From: Hungatella sp. UBA3048 | GTDB taxonomy: Bacteria > Bacillota > Clostridia > Lachnospirales > Lachnospiraceae | Direction of reading: 5' to 3' | DNA length: 64,000 nucleotides | NCBI GenBank assembly: GCA_002367105.1 | Contig: DFCS01000039.1 | Coordinates: 75,646 to 139,645 of the forward strand | In this document: positions 1 through 9,832 of the stretch, one piece after another | Numbering within the stretch: position 1 is the first letter of the stretch | Layout of the letters: every line of letters begins with the position of its first letter | The notes under the pieces: model-generated | What the model was told of the DNA's origin: nothing | Seen by the model: only the letters and a program-made list of their open reading frames with translations | Database searches by the model: none | Made by a program: the position numbers and the translations under genes

Positions 1-660
1 AAGGAGAAGAAGCTTTTTTATACACTATATTATAACAAGAAAATGTATTTTTCTCGTTCATTTCATGATGAAGAAAAAGTAAGGGAATATTATAAATCTA
101 TTTGTCTTGAGCAAGATTTTCACTCTCCACATAAATACTTGACGGATATATTTGAAGTTCCGAATAATGCTGTGGTTGTGGATGCAGGCGTTGCTGAAGG
201 AAATTTTGCGCTCTCCATAGTTGAATGTGCAAAAAAAATATATCTGTTTGAGCCGGATAAAGAATGGGTAGAAGCATTGAAATATACATTTGAACCATAT
301 AATGAAAAGGTCGTGATAGTAAATAAGAGTTTATCAAATTATATAGATGACAACACTACTACAATTGATGAAACATTAAATGGTTCAAGCGTGGATTTTA
401 TAAAGATGGATATTGAAGGAGAAGAGTATTATGCAATACAAGGAGCAATAAAAAGTATTGAGATTTCTGAAGATGTAAAATGTGTTGTTTGTACCTATCA
501 TCAGGAATTTGCATACAGTAAAATTAAAACATTGCTGGAAGACTTATATTTTAAAATTGAAACTTCCACAGGATATATGTGGTATCCTGAAAATTTTAAT
601 GTTATGAGAGCGCCTGTCTTGCGAAGAGGTGTTATTAGAGCAGAGAAGAAAAGGTTATAA
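1..660 (+). CDS. FkbM-family SAM-dependent methyltransferase, 5' end outside window
   Basis: The frame is open to the left edge: the 14 codons before the first in-window ATG (base 43) hold no stop, so the gene begins outside the window. The visible part shows an SAM-binding loop (VVVDAGVAEGNFAL), the acidic residue ending the next strand (FEPD) and DFIKMDIEGEE, which is typical of FkbM (Methyltransf_21) O-methyltransferases. These methylate sugar hydroxyls in glycans and natural products. It stands at the head of a glycosyltransferase block upstream of flgB, so methylation of a flagellin or surface glycan is the likely role (inference). The 3' end is intact. About 100 AT-rich bases with no obvious signal follow. 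Confidence 0.75.
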   Translation, partial: KEKKLFYTLYYNKKMYFSRSFHDEEKVREYYKSICLEQDFHSPHKYLTDIFEVPNNAVVVDAGVAEGNFALSIVECAKKIYLFEPDKEWVEALKYTFEPYNEKVVIVNKSLSNYIDDNTTTIDETLNGSSVDFIKMDIEGEEYYAIQGAIKSIEISEDVKCVVCTYHQEFAYSKIKTLLEDLYFKIETSTGYMWYPENFNVMRAPVLRRGVIRAEKKRL

Positions 661-760
661 GTAAGATAAATAATAAGGATATAAATTAAAGTATACATAA
701 ATAATTTATAAGATAAAAAATTTGAATATGCAAATTAGTAATGAATTATGAAGGAGTATT

Positions 761-2017
761 ATGAAAAATGATAAATTTAGAAATGTTGTGATTTGGGGAA
801 CTGCTGAAAGAGGCAAAATAACATATAATTTGTTAAAGGATAAAAGCGAAATTAATATTATTGCATTTGGGGACAATAATATTAATAAGCAGGGGAAGGA
901 ATATTGTGGAAAAAAGGTACTGGGTATATCTGATATAGTGGATCTTCAAGATTTGGATTGTATTGTAATAGCATCACAATACAGTGTAGAAATATATGAT
1001 CAACTAAAGAATGTTGTGAAAGTTCCAATATTTGTTGACGTATGGAAACTATTAAATATTCCAATATATGTTGAAATATCGGAAGTATTAGAAATGAATG
1101 CTACCATTGATATTTCTGGTTGGTGTAACGCTAAGTGCAAATGGTGCGCAACAGGAATACAGAATAGGGAAAATAATTGTTTTGAACGAAAGTATATGAC
1201 TTATAATAAGTTTAAAACGATATATAATCATTTAATTAATAACTTCATTTTATATCGATTTAATGAAATCATGTTATATAATTGGGGTGAGCCTTTCCTT
1301 AATCCTGATTGTTTGAAAATTATAGAATTTCTTTCGGAAGAGGAACAAGTATTTTCTATAAGCACGAATGCTTCCGTGTTAACTCTTTCTTCAAAGAGAG
1401 ATACTTACAAAAGTTGTAGAGTATTTACTTTTTCAATGCCTGGATTTAGTCAGAATTCATATGATAGAATACATGGATTCAATTTTAATAAAATTAAAGA
1501 GAATATTAAAAAATACTTAGAAAATTTGAAGTCGTGCGGCTTTGAGGGCGAAGCAGTTCTTTCATATCATGTTTATCAGTTTAATTTGGATGAAGTTTGC
1601 CAAGCAAAAGAATTTGCTGCATCTTTAGGATTAAAATTTGTTCCGGTTTATGCATATCTTGCCGATTATGGATTAACAGAACAGTATTTGTCCGATACTA
1701 TGCCATATGAATTGTTAAAAGAGGTGGGCAAGGATTTATTATTATCTCATGTAGACAAGCTATTGTCAGAAATGCCAGACGATTTCCATTGCTTAGAAGA
1801 AAATCAAATTTACATTAATGCGGAAGGGAACATAGAATTATGTTCTCGTTGTGAGAATAGTGTTGAAGACTATGAGTGGGGAAGTGTTTTGAATTTGAAA
1901 AATTATAAGCAGTGGAAAGATATCCGTAAGGAAATGCTTATGTGTAAAACATGCAGGAAGTGTAAGAAGTTAGGAATAGGTTATTGGGCTTTTTATAATC
2001 CGAAATATATCAATTAA
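761..2017 (+). CDS. radical SAM/SPASM-like protein with N-terminal Rossmann module
   Basis: 418 aa, start set by AAGGAG a few bases upstream. Residues about 6-100 form a small Rossmann-type module (VVIWGTAERGK, then IIAFGDNN). The radical SAM cluster motif is C122-x3-C126-x2-C129, followed by YNWGEPFLNPD, the usual glycine/glutamate strand of the barrel. The C-terminus has Cys-rich SPASM-like segments (ELCSRCEN and CKTCRKCKKLG) that should hold an auxiliary iron-sulfur cluster. Such proteins carry out radical modification of peptides or sugars. The substrate cannot be read from sequence. The fused Rossmann module recurs in the next five proteins, which argues that it acts in the same glycan pathway. 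Confidence 0.8.
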   Translation: MKNDKFRNVVIWGTAERGKITYNLLKDKSEINIIAFGDNNINKQGKEYCGKKVLGISDIVDLQDLDCIVIASQYSVEIYDQLKNVVKVPIFVDVWKLLNIPIYVEISEVLEMNATIDISGWCNAKCKWCATGIQNRENNCFERKYMTYNKFKTIYNHLINNFILYRFNEIMLYNWGEPFLNPDCLKIIEFLSEEEQVFSISTNASVLTLSSKRDTYKSCRVFTFSMPGFSQNSYDRIHGFNFNKIKENIKKYLENLKSCGFEGEAVLSYHVYQFNLDEVCQAKEFAASLGLKFVPVYAYLADYGLTEQYLSDTMPYELLKEVGKDLLLSHVDKLLSEMPDDFHCLEENQIYINAEGNIELCSRCENSVEDYEWGSVLNLKNYKQWKDIRKEMLMCKTCRKCKKLGIGYWAFYNPKYIN

Positions 2018-2087
2018 TATTGCGTGTTTTAATTGATTATGTTGTTTAAATTGACTATTTATTAATCTATTAATGGAGAGATATTTC

Positions 2088-3605
2088 ATGCAAGTATTAG
2101 CAATGTACCTCCCACAATTCCATAATGTAGAAGAAAATAATTTGTGGTGGGGGGAAGGTTTTACAGAGTGGACAGCAGTCAAAGATGCTAGGAAGCTATT
2201 TGAAGGACATGAGCAGCCAAAAGTGCCACATGAAAAAAACTATTATGATTTACTAAATAAAGATACCATGATATGGCAGTCTGATCTTATGAAGAAGTAC
2301 AGTGTCGATGGCATGTGTATGTACCATTATTGGTTTAAGGATGGCAGACAGATTTTAGAAAAACCGGCAGAAAATTTATTGAAATGGAAAGATATTGACA
2401 TGCCTTTTTGTTTTTCCTGGGCTAATGAAACATGGGCCAGATCATGGAGTAATATTCGTGAGAAAAATGTCTGGGCCAATACATTTGAAAATAAAGAGAT
2501 TAATAAAAACTTAGGAATTCTGCTTGAACAAAAATATGGGCTAAAGGAGGATTGGGAAAAGCATTTTAATTATTTGCTCCCTTTTTTTCAAGATAAAAGG
2601 TATATAAAAATAGATGGGAAACCTCTTTTCCTTATTTACCAAGCTTCTATAATACCTTGCATCAAAGACATGTTGGAGTTGTGGAGAAGACTATCTAAAG
2701 AGGCGGGTTTACCAGGATTGTATATCATTGGTTCTAATTGCAATGTTTCGGCTAAAAATGTAGTTGATGCAGTATTGTATACGGAGCCGGGTAGAAGTAA
2801 GGGTATGTTGAAAAAACTAGATGATAATCAAATACATATTGTAGATTATGAAACAATTTGGAATAGAATATTAAAGACAAAAAAAACAAGTAAGAAAACT
2901 TTTTTAGGCGCCTTTGTAGGATATGACGATACACCAAGAAGAGGAATAGAAGGTGCGGTTATAACTAATGCAACACCTCAGAAGTTTTGCTATTATTTAG
3001 CGGAAATAATGGCAAAAAATGCAGCTTGGAATAATGACTTGCTATTCTTAAATGCATGGAATGAATGGGGAGAAGGGATGTATCTGGAACCAGATGATAA
3101 ATATGGATATCAATATTTAGAGGCAATTTTACAAGCAAAGAAAATATTTTCGGATCGTATAATAGAATATAATGATGATATTAAGGATTTAATACCATAT
3201 AATACAAAAGAGATTCTGGATCTGCAGGAAAAAAGTGATAAATATGAACACTACTTAAATCTTTTAGATGATTGGATGAAGCTAAGGGAAAAAGGTGTGT
3301 GCTTAACAGGATTTCTTGAAAATGCAGGCTTCTATAATATTGGTATATATGGATTAGGTATATTGGGCAGACATTTTTTAAGGGAAATATCAGACAGTAA
3401 TATTCAAGTTAGTTATATTGTAGATCAGCAAAGAGATAGGTTACATGTGGATATTCCAGTGTATTTACCGACGGAAGAACTTCCAGATGTGGATGCAATT
3501 ATAGTTGCGTCAACCTTTTATTATCCAGAAATTATAGAACTACTAAAAGAAAAAGAAATAAAGAATATTATTTCGCTTGAAATGATTATCAGGGAGTGTG
3601 AATAG
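2088..3605 (+). CDS. WbsX-like (GH99-like) glycan enzyme with C-terminal Rossmann module
   Basis: The start at 2088 is chosen because GGAGAG (2075-2080) lies 7 bases before that ATG. An earlier in-frame ATG at 2073 overlaps this site. The N-terminus (LAMYLPQFH, then WWGEGFTEW) and the later LNAWNEWGEGMYLEPD are hallmarks of the Glyco_tran_WbsX family, found in O-antigen and surface-polysaccharide clusters. The fold resembles GH99 endo-mannosidases. The last ~120 residues carry a Rossmann-type module (IGIYGLGILGRHF, then YIVDQQRD, then IIVAS). Likely cytoplasmic. Whether it transfers or cleaves sugar is unknown for the family. Confidence 0.8.
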   Translation: MQVLAMYLPQFHNVEENNLWWGEGFTEWTAVKDARKLFEGHEQPKVPHEKNYYDLLNKDTMIWQSDLMKKYSVDGMCMYHYWFKDGRQILEKPAENLLKWKDIDMPFCFSWANETWARSWSNIREKNVWANTFENKEINKNLGILLEQKYGLKEDWEKHFNYLLPFFQDKRYIKIDGKPLFLIYQASIIPCIKDMLELWRRLSKEAGLPGLYIIGSNCNVSAKNVVDAVLYTEPGRSKGMLKKLDDNQIHIVDYETIWNRILKTKKTSKKTFLGAFVGYDDTPRRGIEGAVITNATPQKFCYYLAEIMAKNAAWNNDLLFLNAWNEWGEGMYLEPDDKYGYQYLEAILQAKKIFSDRIIEYNDDIKDLIPYNTKEILDLQEKSDKYEHYLNLLDDWMKLREKGVCLTGFLENAGFYNIGIYGLGILGRHFLREISDSNIQVSYIVDQQRDRLHVDIPVYLPTEELPDVDAIIVASTFYYPEIIELLKEKEIKNIISLEMIIRECE

Positions 3606-3682
3606 GAGATTCAGAAAAGAGTTATTTGGATAGACCTCTGATTAATCAAATAGCGAATAGATTAATGAAAAGAGGTGAGGGT

Positions 3683-4864
3683 ATGGACAACCTTTTGAGT
3701 ATTATTGTGCCAGTTTATAATAAAAAAGAGTTTCTTTATGAATGTATTGAAAGCCTTCTGAATCAATCCTATAAAAATGTAGAAATTATTTTGGTTGATG
3801 ATGGTTCTACAGATGGAAGTGGAGAGATTTGTGAGGAATACGCTAAAATGCATAGAAGTATTTCAGTAATACATAAAGAAAACGAAGGCTCTATACTCGC
3901 AAGGATAGCAGGGGCGAGACATGCAACAGGGAGTTATATAACATTTGTTGATGCAGATGATTGGATTGATGAAACCATGTATACTTCAATGATGTCAGAA
4001 ATAGAGAATCTTGATTTTGTGATGTGTGGAATTCATCGATACTATGATAACAATCATATTGACTCAGAACAATTACTTTACGAGGAGGGGATTTATAATA
4101 AGAAGGATATTATAGATAAAATCGTACCTGATATGTTATGGAGTGCGGATACAAACAGATGGAACCTTGATCCTAGTTTATGCACAAAGATTTTTACGAA
4201 AGAGAAATTAATGGAAGAGTTTGAGAGAGTCAAAGATTTAGGATGCCATTTCGGTGATGACTCTGCTATAATTTTTCCGATTATGCTACGTGTTGATAGA
4301 GTGAAACTTATAGCACAATGTCATTATTATCATAGGCAAAGAGAGGATAATGTCGTACCAGGTTATATAAAAGATGAAGATTTTTTTGAAAAGACGTATA
4401 ATTTATACATATATTTAAAAGCGGAGTTTTATAAATCAGGTTATTGGGTACTAATGAAAGAACAGTTAGATCATTTTTATTATAATGCAATTGAACTGAA
4501 AAAGATGTGTTATAATGAAAAACCAGGAAATTTATACCCTGTTTTCCCGTTTAAGGAAATAGAAAAAAACTCTGATGTTATTCTATATGGGGCAGGAAGA
4601 GTTGGGAAAGAATACATGAAGCAAAATGATATGTTTCATTTTAGCAATATTATTCTATGGGTTGACAGGAATTATCAAAATATAAAGTATGAAAAATATA
4701 AAATTGAGGGAATCGAAAAAATATTATCTGTTGAATTTGAATATATTTTAATAGCAATAGATATACAAGATAGTGCGGCAAAAGTAAAAAGGTACCTTAT
4801 AGATAAGGGAATAGAAGAAAAAAAAATCATCTGGCAGAATACTAGAATAAAGAGTTTCTCTTAA
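3683..4864 (+). CDS. family 2 glycosyltransferase with C-terminal Rossmann module
   Basis: Start 3683 is preferred (GAGGTGAGG just upstream) over an in-frame ATG at 3626 with no good ribosome site, giving 393 aa. The N-terminal GT-A domain reads SIIVPVYNKKEF, then ILVDDGSTDGSG, then the metal-binding FVDADDW. All are standard GT2 motifs for inverting transfer from a nucleotide sugar. The last ~110 residues are a Rossmann-type module (VILYGAGRVGKEY, then WVDRNYQN). The sugar donor is not predictable. It is one of two similar GT2 genes here; the other is at 6023. Confidence 0.85.
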   Translation: MDNLLSIIVPVYNKKEFLYECIESLLNQSYKNVEIILVDDGSTDGSGEICEEYAKMHRSISVIHKENEGSILARIAGARHATGSYITFVDADDWIDETMYTSMMSEIENLDFVMCGIHRYYDNNHIDSEQLLYEEGIYNKKDIIDKIVPDMLWSADTNRWNLDPSLCTKIFTKEKLMEEFERVKDLGCHFGDDSAIIFPIMLRVDRVKLIAQCHYYHRQREDNVVPGYIKDEDFFEKTYNLYIYLKAEFYKSGYWVLMKEQLDHFYYNAIELKKMCYNEKPGNLYPVFPFKEIEKNSDVILYGAGRVGKEYMKQNDMFHFSNIILWVDRNYQNIKYEKYKIEGIEKILSVEFEYILIAIDIQDSAAKVKRYLIDKGIEEKKIIWQNTRIKSFS

Positions 4865-4909
4865 AGATGACAATTCGGTGAATTTATATAATAAACTGAG
4901 GTAATATAC

Positions 4910-5989
4910 ATGATCAAAATTCAGAATTTAAGTATTGAACAATTTATAAAACACATTCATTCAAAAAAAGTGATTTGCTTTTGTGCAGGGCAAGGTTTCT
5001 TTAATTTATGTGAAACGTTTCAATTAGCATCTAAAATTCTATATGTTGTAGATAACTATAAAAGTGGAACTTATATTACTTTAGAAGAATATGAAATTCC
5101 TGTTTTGGCAGTAGAGGAAATGGGAGATGAAATTAAGGATTGTATTTTAGTGATTTCGACAATCAAATATATAGAAGAAATTATAACTCAATTGGACAAG
5201 TGTACAGTATGTAATGATCAAGTTTTTTATGTTCCGGATTTATTCAATAATGAAGAAGATCAATCAAAGATTAACAATGAAAACCATCCAATCATTCCCA
5301 AAATCATACATTATTGCTGGTTTGGAAATGGAAGAATCCCAGATGATTTCTTAAGGAATATAGATACGTGGAAACGGTATTGTCCAGATTATGAAATCAA
5401 ATGTTGGAATGAAAGTAACTACGATATAAACAAGAATAAATATATGAAACAGGCATATGAAATGAAAAAATGGGGATTTGTACCTGATTATGCGAGGTTA
5501 GATATCGTAAATTCCTATGGTGGTATTTATCTTGACACGGATGTTGAATTATTAAAGTCTTTGGATGCTTTACTTCAGTTTAATTTGTTTTGCGGTTTTG
5601 AAAATGCTGCTAATATTGCCTTTGGATTGGGATTTGGTTCGGTAAAAGACAATCCAATTATTATTAAAATGATGGAATCATATGAAGGAATGGATTTCAT
5701 TAACCCAGATGGAACTTTAAATACAATTCCTTCCCCTGTTTATCAAACACGAGATTTAGAAGAAACAGGTTTGATAAAAAACGGAAAGACACAGTGGGTG
5801 CAGAATGCAATTGTTTTGGCACCGGAATATCTGGCTCCAATTAATGAATTTGGGTATGGAAAGCCTACAACAAAGACTTTCTCTATCCATCATTATGCAG
5901 CAACTTGGTATGATGACAGGCAGAAAAAAAATAAGGATAAAATCATAGATAACTATAAGTATGTTTTGAAAAGGATTAGTGACAGTTAA
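4910..5989 (+). CDS. GT32-like sugar transferase (DXD) with N-terminal Rossmann module
   Basis: 359 aa. Residues ~1-110 form a divergent Rossmann-like module (VICFCAGQGFFN, then YVVDNYKSG). From ~125 the protein matches the Gly_transf_sug / GT32 (Och1-like) family: IPKIIHYCWFG, then DYARLDIVNSYGGIYLDTDVE, whose DTD is the metal-binding DXD motif. Members transfer sugars from nucleotide donors to glycans or, in toxins, to proteins. Placed between two GT2 genes with short spacers (about 30-50 bases), so probably co-transcribed. Acceptor unknown. Confidence 0.82.
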   Translation: MIKIQNLSIEQFIKHIHSKKVICFCAGQGFFNLCETFQLASKILYVVDNYKSGTYITLEEYEIPVLAVEEMGDEIKDCILVISTIKYIEEIITQLDKCTVCNDQVFYVPDLFNNEEDQSKINNENHPIIPKIIHYCWFGNGRIPDDFLRNIDTWKRYCPDYEIKCWNESNYDINKNKYMKQAYEMKKWGFVPDYARLDIVNSYGGIYLDTDVELLKSLDALLQFNLFCGFENAANIAFGLGFGSVKDNPIIIKMMESYEGMDFINPDGTLNTIPSPVYQTRDLEETGLIKNGKTQWVQNAIVLAPEYLAPINEFGYGKPTTKTFSIHHYAATWYDDRQKKNKDKIIDNYKYVLKRISDS

Positions 5990-6022
5990 GGACTTATATA
6001 GTATACATAAAAAGGGGGACTT

Positions 6023-7231
6023 ATGGCGGTTATATCAATAATTGTACCTGTATATAATATAGAAAAATATCTCTGCCAGTGCCTCGATAGTCTGATCTGT
6101 CAGACGTTTACAGATATTGAAATTATTCTGGTAGATGATGGCTCAACAGATGGTTGCTATGGAATATGTGAGAATTATATGAAAATTGATTCTCGAATCG
6201 TAGTGATACACAAAGAAAATGAGGGGCTGGTCAATGCTAGAAAGACTGGCATCGATCATGCCCATGGAGATTATATTGCTTATGTTGATGGAGATGATTG
6301 GATTGAACCAGATATGTATGAACGGATGTACCATAAAATAACCGAAGAGACAGTAGATGTAGTCATGTGTGGACGTTATGAGGATACAGGAGAAACTTCC
6401 AAAGCTGTTTTTCATGGACTGCCGGAAGGGAGATATGACAAGCTGGCTCTTATGGAAAAAGTCTATCCTCGGCTGATTGTAAATGACGCTTTTTTTGAAT
6501 GGGGAGTGTTCCCAGGTGTTTGGGACAAGTTGTTTAAGCGTGAACTAGTGGAAAGATTTCAAAAGGCGGTTGATGATAGAATTGCTATGGGAGAGGATGC
6601 TGCATGTGTGTACCCATGTTTGTTGAATGCAGACAGTATTTACATCATGCATGAATGTCTCTATCATTATCGACAGACAACTTCGTCCATGGTAAAACAG
6701 ATAAAAAATTACGTAGTAGAGCGCAGGCAATTCAAGGTTTTGTATCAAACAGTAAATATAAGCTTAAGACAGTATTCTCAAGTTTATGATTTACGGCAGC
6801 AATGGAGGAAATATGTCTTATTTCTAATGGTACCAAGAGCGGATGGTTTATATCAAGGATATGAAAATCTTGACTATTTATTCCCTTTTCCAAGGGTAAG
6901 AAAAGGGTTCCGCATTGTGCTATACGGGGCGGGAACTTATGGTCAAAGGCTTTATGGTTATCTGCAGAAAACAGAATTTTGTAATGTCACAGCTTGGCTG
7001 GATAGAAATTATACTGAGTTTCAGAAAATGGGTCTGAATGTACAGGCTCCATCGATATTGCCAGACTTGGAATATGATGCGATTTTAGTGGCAAATACGT
7101 ATGAAAAGTCGCGGAAGAGATTGTATCAGGAGCTAATAAAAAAGTATCCGAAAGAGAAAGTACATATCATTGATGAAGAACTAATTTTTTCCAGGGAGAC
7201 TGCCTGTGCATTTGGATTACAGAATAACTAA
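6023..7231 (+). CDS. family 2 glycosyltransferase with C-terminal Rossmann module
   Basis: 402 aa, with AAGGGGG before the ATG. The GT-A domain has SIIVPVYNIEKYL, then ILVDDGSTDGCYG and YVDGDDW (DXD-like). The C-terminal ~110 residues repeat the small Rossmann module (RIVLYGAGTYGQR, then WLDRNYTE). It has the same domain order as the gene at 3683, so the two look like paralogues that diverged in the acceptor-side half. Donor and acceptor are unknown. Its base composition is slightly less AT-rich than the genes before it. Confidence 0.85.
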   Translation: MAVISIIVPVYNIEKYLCQCLDSLICQTFTDIEIILVDDGSTDGCYGICENYMKIDSRIVVIHKENEGLVNARKTGIDHAHGDYIAYVDGDDWIEPDMYERMYHKITEETVDVVMCGRYEDTGETSKAVFHGLPEGRYDKLALMEKVYPRLIVNDAFFEWGVFPGVWDKLFKRELVERFQKAVDDRIAMGEDAACVYPCLLNADSIYIMHECLYHYRQTTSSMVKQIKNYVVERRQFKVLYQTVNISLRQYSQVYDLRQQWRKYVLFLMVPRADGLYQGYENLDYLFPFPRVRKGFRIVLYGAGTYGQRLYGYLQKTEFCNVTAWLDRNYTEFQKMGLNVQAPSILPDLEYDAILVANTYEKSRKRLYQELIKKYPKEKVHIIDEELIFSRETACAFGLQNN

Positions 7232-7257
7232 GGCTTAAAAGGAGAGAATGCAGGTAT

Positions 7258-8385
7258 ATGATTAACAAGTTGATAAATGACGTAATGAGTACAACAGGAC
7301 AAATCTATATCGTAGGAGCCCACTCTAGAGCACAAACAGTGGCTGCTTATCTTGGTTATCTTTATCCATCTGTAATGGTTAAAGCATTTTTGGTTGACAA
7401 TGAAGAAGAGAATGCAGAAGAGATTGATGGAGTACCAGTTATAAGACTTGATAAAGATACAAAATTACATGGGAATTGTCCAGTATTTATTGGTACGCGA
7501 GGGATATATCATGCATCGATAGCAGAAAAGTTAAATGAATTTGGAATACAGCAAATTTATCCGGTAACAGTGGAACTGGATTTAAAACTCCGAAATATGT
7601 TTTTAAAAAGATATTTACCCAGCATAGGAAGAAAGTTTGAAAAAATAGACGAAATTAAGGAATCGACTGTGCTGGCACAAGGATATTCAAAAAAGGTGAA
7701 AGCTTGTGTTTATGTGGCAAAATCAATATACGATAAGCCACTGCAACGATCCTATATTATGGCTTCCTATGAGAGACCTATTCAGGTAGGAGCCTCTCTC
7801 ACTGAAGAACGGCTATCAAATGGAGTGCTTACGGACAATGAAGGTGAAAATATTTCAATAAAAAATAAGCAGTATTGTGAACTTACTGCACTTTACTGGA
7901 TATGGAAACACGCTAATGAAGATGTAATAGGCCTAGTACACTACAGAAGGCATTTTTTACTGCCGGATGATTGGTTAGAGTACATGACAACTTATGAAAT
8001 CGATGTAATTTTACCAATACCTCTTTATGTTACCCCGAGCCTAGAAAAGAATTATAAAAAACGTCATGATTCGTTGGATTGGGATTATATGATGCGGAAT
8101 TTGGATTTATATCATAAAGAGGACTACTTTGAAGCAAAGGCGTTTTTTCAAGGTAATCTATATTCGCCATGCAATATGTTTATTATGAAAAAAGAAGTCC
8201 TGGATGATTTATGTGAATGGCTGTTTCCTATCTTGGATGCAGTTGTGGAATGTGTAGGGAAAAAGGAAGATTATTATTTAAATCGTTATCCGGGTTTTAT
8301 TTCTGAACGGTTGATCACATTTTTCTTTGAACGGCATCGGGATAAATATAAAGTTGTATATGCTGATAAAAACTTTTTGTCATAA
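7258..8385 (+). CDS. DUF4422 glycan-biosynthesis protein with N-terminal Rossmann module
   Basis: 375 aa, with AAGGAGAG 11 bases upstream of the ATG. Residues ~14-120 are the recurring module (QIYIVGAHSRAQ, then AFLVDNEE, then VFIGTRG). The rest matches DUF4422: VYVAKSIYDKPL, then YCELTALYWIWKH and GLVHYRRHF. DUF4422 proteins are capsule-cluster glycosyltransferase candidates with poorly defined chemistry. It is the last glycosyltransferase-like gene before the CDP-pentitol trio, so it may act on material made by that trio (inference). Confidence 0.78.
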   Translation: MINKLINDVMSTTGQIYIVGAHSRAQTVAAYLGYLYPSVMVKAFLVDNEEENAEEIDGVPVIRLDKDTKLHGNCPVFIGTRGIYHASIAEKLNEFGIQQIYPVTVELDLKLRNMFLKRYLPSIGRKFEKIDEIKESTVLAQGYSKKVKACVYVAKSIYDKPLQRSYIMASYERPIQVGASLTEERLSNGVLTDNEGENISIKNKQYCELTALYWIWKHANEDVIGLVHYRRHFLLPDDWLEYMTTYEIDVILPIPLYVTPSLEKNYKKRHDSLDWDYMMRNLDLYHKEDYFEAKAFFQGNLYSPCNMFIMKKEVLDDLCEWLFPILDAVVECVGKKEDYYLNRYPGFISERLITFFFERHRDKYKVVYADKNFLS

Positions 8386-8418
8386 AAATAAATAGTAAAG
8401 ATAAAGAGGAAATGAAAA

Positions 8419-9081
8419 ATGGAAATTGAATTGACTGCATCCATGATGTGTGCTAATTTTGGGAATTTGGAAAAAGAAGTAAAAGATTTAGATACAGGCG
8501 GTATTGACTCTTTTCATATTGATATTATGGATGGAAGATATGTACCAAATTTTGCAATGTCATTAAACGATATGACATACATAGCGCAGGCAACAGAAAA
8601 GCCATTAGATGTTCATTTAATGATAGAGCACCCCAATAATCGTATTGATTTATTTCTTAGTAGATTAAGGAAGGGAGACACTGTTTATATACATCCGGAA
8701 GCAGAATACCATCCTTCCACAACGTTGCTGAGTATTATCAACGCCGGTATGATCCCAGGAATTGCTATTAATCCGGGTACCAGTGTTGAGACAGTTTTGG
8801 AGATGTTGCGCATTGTAAAAAAGGTTCTTATAATGTCCGTCAATCCGGGCAATGCGGGGCAAATGTATCTTCCATATGTAGGCAAAAAGATCACGAAGTT
8901 ACTTTCCTTAAAAGAAGATATGGATTTTGAGGTATACTGGGATGGAGCCTGTGGCGCAGATAAAATTCTGGAATTTGCACCAAAGGGTGTAAAAGGGTTT
9001 GTACTAGGTACAACACTTCTCTTTGGAAAAGAAAAGAATTATGGGGAGATATTGCAAAATATCAGAGAATTGCGATTTTAA
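8419..9081 (+). CDS. divergent ribulose-phosphate 3-epimerase family protein
   Basis: 220 aa TIM-barrel of the Rpe family, which interconverts D-ribulose 5-P and D-xylulose 5-P. Active-site motifs are present: FHIDIMDGRYVPN (metal His and catalytic Asp), DVHLMIEHP and MSVNPGNAGQ. The phosphate-loop segment is altered: the usual NPGFGGQ reads NPGNAGQ, and the usual VDGG reads WDGAC. The second catalytic Asp is kept. These changes set it apart from housekeeping Rpe. Directly upstream of an IspD/TarI-type and a TarJ-type gene, it probably supplies the ketopentose phosphate that is then reduced and activated. Confidence 0.8.
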   Translation: MEIELTASMMCANFGNLEKEVKDLDTGGIDSFHIDIMDGRYVPNFAMSLNDMTYIAQATEKPLDVHLMIEHPNNRIDLFLSRLRKGDTVYIHPEAEYHPSTTLLSIINAGMIPGIAINPGTSVETVLEMLRIVKKVLIMSVNPGNAGQMYLPYVGKKITKLLSLKEDMDFEVYWDGACGADKILEFAPKGVKGFVLGTTLLFGKEKNYGEILQNIRELRF

Positions 9082-9108
9082 TATTCAGGAATAAAATGGA
9101 GATTACTA

Positions 9109-9801
9109 ATGAACATAGCACTTGTTTTAGCAGGAGGAACTGGAAGCAGAGTAGGTGCAGATATACCAAAGCAATATATAGAAGTCAAAGGAAAACCCAT
9201 TATATCCTATTGTATGGATACCCTTACTGCTCATGATGAAGTGGATGCTATTTGTATTGTAGCTGATGAAATGTGGCATGATTATATTTTAGATCATATT
9301 TCTATGAAGAAATTTCGTGGCTTTTCTGCTCCGGGAAGAAACAGGCAGCTATCTATTTGGCAGGGATTGTGCGAAATTAAAAAATATGCATCAAACGATG
9401 CATTGGTAATGATTCATGATTCAGCACGGCCTATGCTTGGGAATAAGCTGATAGACGATTGCTTTATTGCTGTGACTGGGCACGATGGAGCGATGCCGGT
9501 ATTACCTATGAAAGATACTGTATATTTAAGCCAGGATGGAAAGAAAGTATCGGAACTCCTGGACAGAAGTAGCGTATTTGCGGGGCAGGCCCCCGAAGTG
9601 TTCCGCCTGGATAAGTATTATGAAGCTAATAGGAAACTACTGACAGAGAAAATATTATACATTAATGGCTCTACGGAACCGGCAGTTCTTATGGGAATGG
9701 ATATTGCCATGGTACCAGGTGATGAACGAAATTTTAAAATTACTACAAAAGAAGATTTAAGTCGTTTTATAGAAATAATGGATAATCAATCAATATATTG
9801 A
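9109..9801 (+). CDS. IspD/TarI-type cytidylyltransferase (probable CDP-pentitol synthase)
   Basis: 230 aa. The N-terminus LVLAGGTGSRVGADIPKQY is the CTP-binding signature shared by IspD and TarI. IHDSARP and the C-terminal KITTKEDL are also family features. IspD makes CDP-methylerythritol and TarI makes CDP-ribitol. The neighbours (Rpe-like upstream, alcohol dehydrogenase downstream) favour a pentitol phosphate substrate over methylerythritol phosphate. Which pentitol (ribitol, arabinitol or xylitol) cannot be told by eye. Confidence 0.8.
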   Translation: MNIALVLAGGTGSRVGADIPKQYIEVKGKPIISYCMDTLTAHDEVDAICIVADEMWHDYILDHISMKKFRGFSAPGRNRQLSIWQGLCEIKKYASNDALVMIHDSARPMLGNKLIDDCFIAVTGHDGAMPVLPMKDTVYLSQDGKKVSELLDRSSVFAGQAPEVFRLDKYYEANRKLLTEKILYINGSTEPAVLMGMDIAMVPGDERNFKITTKEDLSRFIEIMDNQSIY

Positions 9802-9832
9802 GTTATAAATTCTAGTAAGGGAGGAACAAGAA

